Of a stretch of 7,659 nucleotides of DNA, positions 5,400 to 7,659 are shown piece by piece. The DNA comes from an uncultured Eubacteriales bacterium (GTDB taxonomy: Bacteria > Bacillota > Clostridia > Lachnospirales > Lachnospiraceae). The position numbers and the translations under genes were made by a program. Under the pieces are notes generated by a model. The model saw only the letters and a list, made by a program, of their open reading frames with translations. It was not told the DNA's origin and did no database searches. Numbering within the stretch: position 1 is the first letter of the stretch; each line of letters begins with the position of its first letter. Where the stretch lies: contig OMSZ01000130.1 in assembly GCA_900313855.1 (NCBI GenBank), positions 1-7,659 on the forward strand, in the 5' to 3' direction.

Positions 5400-7544
5400 A
5401 TGAAGGAGAAAGAGAAAAACGTTTTTGGCAAACCTGAATATTTTGAGAATAGAGAGCTTTCATGGATTCAGTTTAACAAAAGAATCCTCCTTGAGGCAAA
5501 GGATAAGAATAATCCGCTCTTTGAGAGGATGAAATTTCTAAGTATCACAGCTTCGAATCTTGATGAGTTTTTTATGATCAGAATTGCTTCACTTATAGAT
5601 ATGTGGCATGCAGGTTATAAGAAGACAGATATTGCAGGCATGACGCCATATGAACAGCTTGCCCAGATTATTCCGGAGGCAAAGGCGTTCATGAGTGAGC
5701 AGTACAAGGTCTTTAACCGCTCACTTCTGCCGCAGCTTGACAAGGTAGGTCTCCATCTTATAAGAAACCATGAAGATCTTAATGAGGAACAGGCAGAGTA
5801 TGTGGATAATTATTTTAAGCGTAATGTTTATCCTGTGCTTACCCCGATGGCAGTAGATTCATCGAGACCATTTCCTCTTATTCAGAATAAGACACTTAAT
5901 ATCGGAGCATTGATCCAGGACAAGAAGCATGAAGGTGTTGTGGATATTGCGACAGTTCAGGTTCCTGGCGTTCTGCCCCGTATAATCGAGGTACCTTCTG
6001 AAAATGATGACGTGACAGATATCATTTTGCTTGAAGAGGTTATAGAGAGAAATATTGATAAGCTTTTCTTAAATTATACTGTTTTGTCAGCTCATCCCTA
6101 TCGTGTTATGAGAAATGCCGACCTTTCAATTGATGAGGAGGAGGCTGCCGATCTTCTTAAGGAGATTGAGAGCAAATTAAAGCAGCGTCAGTGGGGCGAG
6201 GTCATCCGGCTTGAGGTGGCTGATACAATGGATAAGCGTCTTACCAAGAAACTTATGGAGCAGTTAAATGTTGATGAGCATTATCTTTATAAGATCAAGG
6301 GACCGTTAGATCTTACTTTCCTTATGAAGGCCTATGGGCTTGATGGTTTTGAGGAATATAAGATCGCAAAATACACTCCTCAGCCTGTTCCCGGTATGGA
6401 CAGGGAGAAGGGAATATTCGAGCAGATCAGAGAGCATGATATCCTGCTTCATCATCCGTATTATGAGTTTACGCCTGTAATAGATTTCATTTCACAGGCA
6501 GCAAATGATCCCAATGTGCTTGCGATCAAGCAGACCTTATACCGTGTAAGCGGTAACTCACCGATAGTTGCTTCTCTTGCAAGAGCTGCCGAGAATGGCA
6601 AGCAGGTAACCGTGCTTGTGGAGCTGAAGGCAAGATTTGATGAGGAGAACAATATCGGCTGGGCTAAGATGTTAGAGAAGGCCGGCTGTCATGTAATATA
6701 CGGACTTGTAGGACTTAAGACTCACTCGAAGATAGCGCTTGTTGTCCGCAGGGAAGAGGACGGTATCAGAAGATATGTACATCTTGGAACCGGTAACTAT
6801 AATGATGTTACGGCAAAGCTTTATACAGATATGGGACTTCTTACCTGTAATGACGCGATAGGAGAAGATGCAACGGCAGTATTTAATATGCTTTCGGGTT
6901 ATTCTGAGCCACCGGCATGGAATAAGCTTATGGTTGCACCTATATGGTTAAAGGATCGTTTCTTAAGGCTCATTGAGCGTGAGGAGGAAAATGCCAGAAA
7001 GGGCAAAAAAGGCAGGATCGTAGCCAAAATGAATGCGATCTGTGATCCTGTTATAATAGAGGCTTTATATAAGGCAAGCTCCGCCGGAGTGAAGATAGAT
7101 CTTATAGTACGTGGTATATGCTGTCTTAAGGTTGGAATACCTGAGGTTTCAGAGAATATTACGGTTCATTCCATAGTCGGCGATTTCTTAGAGCATGCCA
7201 GAATATTCTATTTCTACAATGACGGCTTTGAGGAGGTCTATATGGGCAGCGCTGACTGGATGCCTAGAAATCTTGACAAGCGTGTAGAGATAACCTTCCC
7301 TGTCGAAGACCAGGGACTCAAATCAGAGGTTATTGATATATTGAAGCTTCAGTTGGCAGATAATGTGAAGGCTCATTTTCTTCTTCCGAACAGCCGTGAA
7401 TATGAGAAACGCGATCTTCGTGGTCAGGAAAAGATAGCCTCACAGAATGAATTCCGCCGTATTGCGATGCAGAAGAAGCCAAGAGTTGATGAGGAGATCG
7501 TTAAAAATATATTTGAACCTGCAACTCCAAGTGAAGATAAGTGA
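5400..7544 (+). CDS. ppk1: Polyphosphate kinase 1
   Basis: Ppk1 reversibly moves the gamma-phosphate of ATP onto a growing polyphosphate chain through a phosphohistidine intermediate. The 714 residues cover the whole family architecture: N domain (about 12-115, with NRELSWIQFN and SNLDEFFMIR, N53 near the nucleotide site), head domain (about 118-305), and the two phospholipase-D-like catalytic domains C1 (about 330-500) and C2 (about 504-680). The autophosphorylated histidine is H442 in THSK and the second catalytic histidine is H599 in FLEHARIFYF. R382 (TLYR) and R412 (KARFDE) match the magnesium/phosphate-binding arginines of E. coli Ppk (R375, R405) at a constant offset of 7. The YMGSADWMPRNLDKRVE block (614-630) is typical. 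A charged tail of some 35 residues makes it slightly longer than the E. coli enzyme. AAGGAG (5384-5389) precedes the ATG by 10 bases. There is no promoter in the 92-base gap after ppx, so it is probably the last gene of the operon. Confidence 0.97.
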   Translation: MKEKEKNVFGKPEYFENRELSWIQFNKRILLEAKDKNNPLFERMKFLSITASNLDEFFMIRIASLIDMWHAGYKKTDIAGMTPYEQLAQIIPEAKAFMSEQYKVFNRSLLPQLDKVGLHLIRNHEDLNEEQAEYVDNYFKRNVYPVLTPMAVDSSRPFPLIQNKTLNIGALIQDKKHEGVVDIATVQVPGVLPRIIEVPSENDDVTDIILLEEVIERNIDKLFLNYTVLSAHPYRVMRNADLSIDEEEAADLLKEIESKLKQRQWGEVIRLEVADTMDKRLTKKLMEQLNVDEHYLYKIKGPLDLTFLMKAYGLDGFEEYKIAKYTPQPVPGMDREKGIFEQIREHDILLHHPYYEFTPVIDFISQAANDPNVLAIKQTLYRVSGNSPIVASLARAAENGKQVTVLVELKARFDEENNIGWAKMLEKAGCHVIYGLVGLKTHSKIALVVRREEDGIRRYVHLGTGNYNDVTAKLYTDMGLLTCNDAIGEDATAVFNMLSGYSEPPAWNKLMVAPIWLKDRFLRLIEREEENARKGKKGRIVAKMNAICDPVIIEALYKASSAGVKIDLIVRGICCLKVGIPEVSENITVHSIVGDFLEHARIFYFYNDGFEEVYMGSADWMPRNLDKRVEITFPVEDQGLKSEVIDILKLQLADNVKAHFLLPNSREYEKRDLRGQEKIASQNEFRRIAMQKKPRVDEEIVKNIFEPATPSEDK

Positions 7545-7629
7545 TATTGTGGATTATTAAGACATTATTATAAATGGTGAGAGTGTGAAAGTTTTTCTGT
7601 AAATGAGATAACCTAAGATAATAGACGAG

Positions 7630-7659
7630 TTGAATGATAGTGTAGTAACTGTTATTCAA
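7630..7659 (+). terminator. 12-bp stem-loop at window edge, candidate terminator after ppk1
   Basis: TTGAATGATAGT (7630-7641) pairs with ACTGTTATTCAA (7648-7659) along 12 positions, two of them G-U wobbles, around the loop GTAGTA. It sits 86 bases after the ppk1 stop codon in otherwise non-coding, AT-rich sequence. The window ends exactly at the base of the stem, so any U-tract that would confirm an intrinsic terminator is out of view. The stem is AT-rich and weaker than a classic terminator. It could also be an operator-like inverted repeat for the next gene. Confidence 0.4.

Noticed and set aside
7547..7574. Possible promoter after ppk1: TTGTGG, 16 bp, TATAAA.
   Set aside because: The -10 is good but the -35 matches at only 3 positions, and no downstream gene start is visible in the window.

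Overview
The window carries four complete genes, all on the + strand and closely spaced. They are a bifunctional chorismate mutase/prephenate dehydratase (pheA), a membrane-anchored sensor with PAS, GGDEF and EAL domains, a Ppx/GppA-family phosphatase with a C-terminal HD domain, and polyphosphate kinase 1 (ppk1). No RNA gene, insertion sequence, CRISPR array or phage gene is visible, and no gap between genes exceeds 150 bases.

The DNA is AT-leaning, with strong AGGAGG-like ribosome binding sites, a Firmicutes-style sigma-A promoter and a TTG start. The GGDEF/EAL protein starts with a 7TM module of the histidine-kinase type, and the Ppx/GppA protein looks like the divergent clostridial version. 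Together these suggest an anaerobic Clostridia member, most likely Lachnospiraceae (Butyrivibrio/Lachnospira-like). The family placement is inference from memory of related proteins; no search was run.

Layout: bases 1-86 are about 59% GC and are packed with perfect inverted repeats directly upstream of pheA. pheA (122-1267) has no promoter visible in the window and no convincing terminator. A good promoter (TTGATA, 17 bp, TAAAAT) lies at 1314-1342. It is followed by a short leader with a hairpin (1363-1386) and by the TTG-started c-di-GMP gene (1408-3699). The Ppx/GppA gene (3766-5307) and ppk1 (5400-7544) follow with gaps of 66 and 92 bases and no strong promoter between them, so the three genes probably form one operon. 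A 12-bp stem-loop sits at the extreme right edge (7630-7659) and may be its terminator.

Working together: Ppk1 makes polyphosphate from ATP, and the Ppx/GppA protein would be expected to degrade it or act on (p)ppGpp. The first gene should be a c-di-GMP phosphodiesterase controlled by a membrane sensor, because its EAL site is intact while its GGDEF motif is degraded to AGDTF. The most interesting reading is a link between c-di-GMP signalling and polyphosphate turnover in one transcription unit. The individual families are known; I see no wholly new system.
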